A DNA stretch of 5,444 bases from an uncultured Bacilli bacterium (lineage in GTDB: Bacteria; Bacillota_I; Bacilli_A; RF39; UBA660), in contig CAKPFH010000059.1 of the NCBI GenBank assembly GCA_934153655.1, positions 1 through 5,444 of the forward strand, read 5' to 3'. Shown piece after piece: positions 4,546 through 5,444 of the stretch. How positions within the stretch are numbered: the stretch's first letter is position 1; every line of letters begins with the position of its first letter. The notes beneath the pieces were generated by a model. That model worked only from the letters and a program-made list of their open reading frames with translations. It was not told the DNA's origin and searched no databases. The translations under genes were made by a program, and so were the position numbers.

Positions 4546-5444
4546 ATGAGAAAGTTTAATTATATTATTGATTATAGTTTAATTAATTCTAGTGTAAGAG
4601 GTTATATTATAGAGTTAGAGAAAGAACTTGTTATGCTTATTGATATGGAAGAAGATAATAATATTTATATTGAAACTTATAAGAAATTAAAAGAGTTTAA
4701 AAGTAAATATTCTAATATGTATGATGTTTATAATGAGATATTAAATGATTTAACTAGTAGTGAGAATGTTGAATATTGTTTTAAACATGGTAAATATAAA
4801 GAAGATGCTTCATTAGCGGGGTTAGAGTTTGAAAGAGATTTAAGAGAATTATTTGAGTTAGAAGAGAAGTGTAGAGACTATTCTATAAAGTTATGGGAAA
4901 GAGATTTAACTAGTTATGATAATATTACTAATGGGGAAAAATTTATGACATTAGTTCATGCTAGTTATTTTGAACCGGGTGTAAAGGGTGATGCGAATTA
5001 TCATGATAATAAGTATAGTAAACAATATTTGTCTTGTTCTTTAATGTCAGATAGAGAACTTAATACTTTTAGCGATGCTAAAACATTATTTGTTATGGAA
5101 ATTAATAATGATAATTATATTGCTTCTTCTTTTGTTGATTCTGTTACTTCAGAATCTACTACACCGGACTTTAATACTCTTAAAGAAATTGATGTTAATG
5201 GAAGTAAACATTATATTAAAGTTGGTTATATTAATGATGCAAAAAGTTCCGTTACTTCGATTAGTAGTCCTAAAATGATAGAAGAATTGAGTGTAGAAAG
5301 AGAATTAAAAGATAGCGGAGAATTGTATAGATATAATAGTCAAACTAATGAAGTAGTATTAGATAGAACAAAAACAAAGATGAGAGGAGCTATACTTTTA
5401 AGTGATGGCTGTGATTTACTATTAGGAGAATATCTTCAGCTTAA
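4546..5444 (+). CDS. Unrecognised cytoplasmic protein, C-terminus beyond the window
   Basis: An ATG at 4546, with AAAGGGAG 7 bases upstream and 2 bases after the Fic stop, opens 299 codons with no stop before the edge. No signal peptide or membrane helix is seen. Residues 1-125 are highly charged and likely helical. Residues 126-299 look like a mixed alpha/beta domain containing GEKFMTLVHAS (130-140), KYSKQYLSCSLMSD (156-169), TLFVMEIN (180-187) and MRGAILLSDGCD near the end. The order of a His-containing strand, a YLSCSLMS segment and a hydrophobic strand faintly recalls ADP-ribosyltransferase-like folds, but no R-S-E or H-Y-E set can be assigned. The tight link to the RhuM-Fic gene suggests it once shared that operon. 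I do not recognise the family. Confidence 0.85.
   Translation, partial: MRKFNYIIDYSLINSSVRGYIIELEKELVMLIDMEEDNNIYIETYKKLKEFKSKYSNMYDVYNEILNDLTSSENVEYCFKHGKYKEDASLAGLEFERDLRELFELEEKCRDYSIKLWERDLTSYDNITNGEKFMTLVHASYFEPGVKGDANYHDNKYSKQYLSCSLMSDRELNTFSDAKTLFVMEINNDNYIASSFVDSVTSESTTPDFNTLKEIDVNGSKHYIKVGYINDAKSSVTSISSPKMIEELSVERELKDSGELYRYNSQTNEVVLDRTKTKMRGAILLSDGCDLLLGEYLQL

Noticed and set aside
5075..5278. Leucine-rich 67-codon open frame
   Set aside because: It lies fully inside the gene that starts at 4546, in another frame. Its Leu/Ile-rich product is what shifted AT-rich codons give, and it has no ribosome site.

Overview
The window is very AT-rich and densely packed on the + strand. TGG is the tryptophan codon and genes end in TAA, TAG and TGA, so the standard bacterial code fits. 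Strong AGGAG-type ribosome sites, a Gram-positive-style secreted peptide with its own ABC transporter, a Dam-type methyltransferase tail and a RhuM/Fic gene point to a low-GC Bacillota or relative, perhaps a gut Bacilli or Erysipelotrichia lineage. The exact lineage is inference. All similarity statements are by eye.

Layout: (1) 1-124 is the last 40 codons of a D12/Dam-family adenine DNA methyltransferase. (2) 125-330 is non-functional sequence made of three palindrome-bearing units whose readable frame (AKFAT repeated) matches the 5' part of the broken RhuM gene on the other side of the window. (3) 320-3650 is a self-contained cassette. It has a promoter with an overlapping dyad, a small secreted cationic protein (507-932), an intergenic hairpin, and an overlapping set of three ABC transporter genes: one MacB/LolD-type ATPase and two FtsX-type permeases of very different size. 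(4) 3661-4543 is a RhuM-Fic/Doc fusion gene that has lost its N-terminus and is split by a frameshift just before the Fic catalytic motif. (5) 4546-5444 is an unrecognised gene running off the right edge, 2 bases after the Fic stop and with a strong ribosome site.

The most informative feature is how the blocks fit together. The secreted-protein/ABC cassette lies between two copies of a roughly 52-bp direct repeat (268-319 and 3651-3703) that belong to the RhuM gene. The end of the second permease, including its stop codon, lies inside the right repeat. The simplest reading is that the cassette entered a RhuM-Fic gene next to a DNA methyltransferase, broke it, and left repeats at both ends. 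The cassette itself looks like a bacteriocin-like or cell-surface peptide system: a Sec-secreted basic 113-residue product made from its own strong promoter, then a partly insulated transporter for export, immunity or sensing. The function is inferred; the peptide is not one I recognise.
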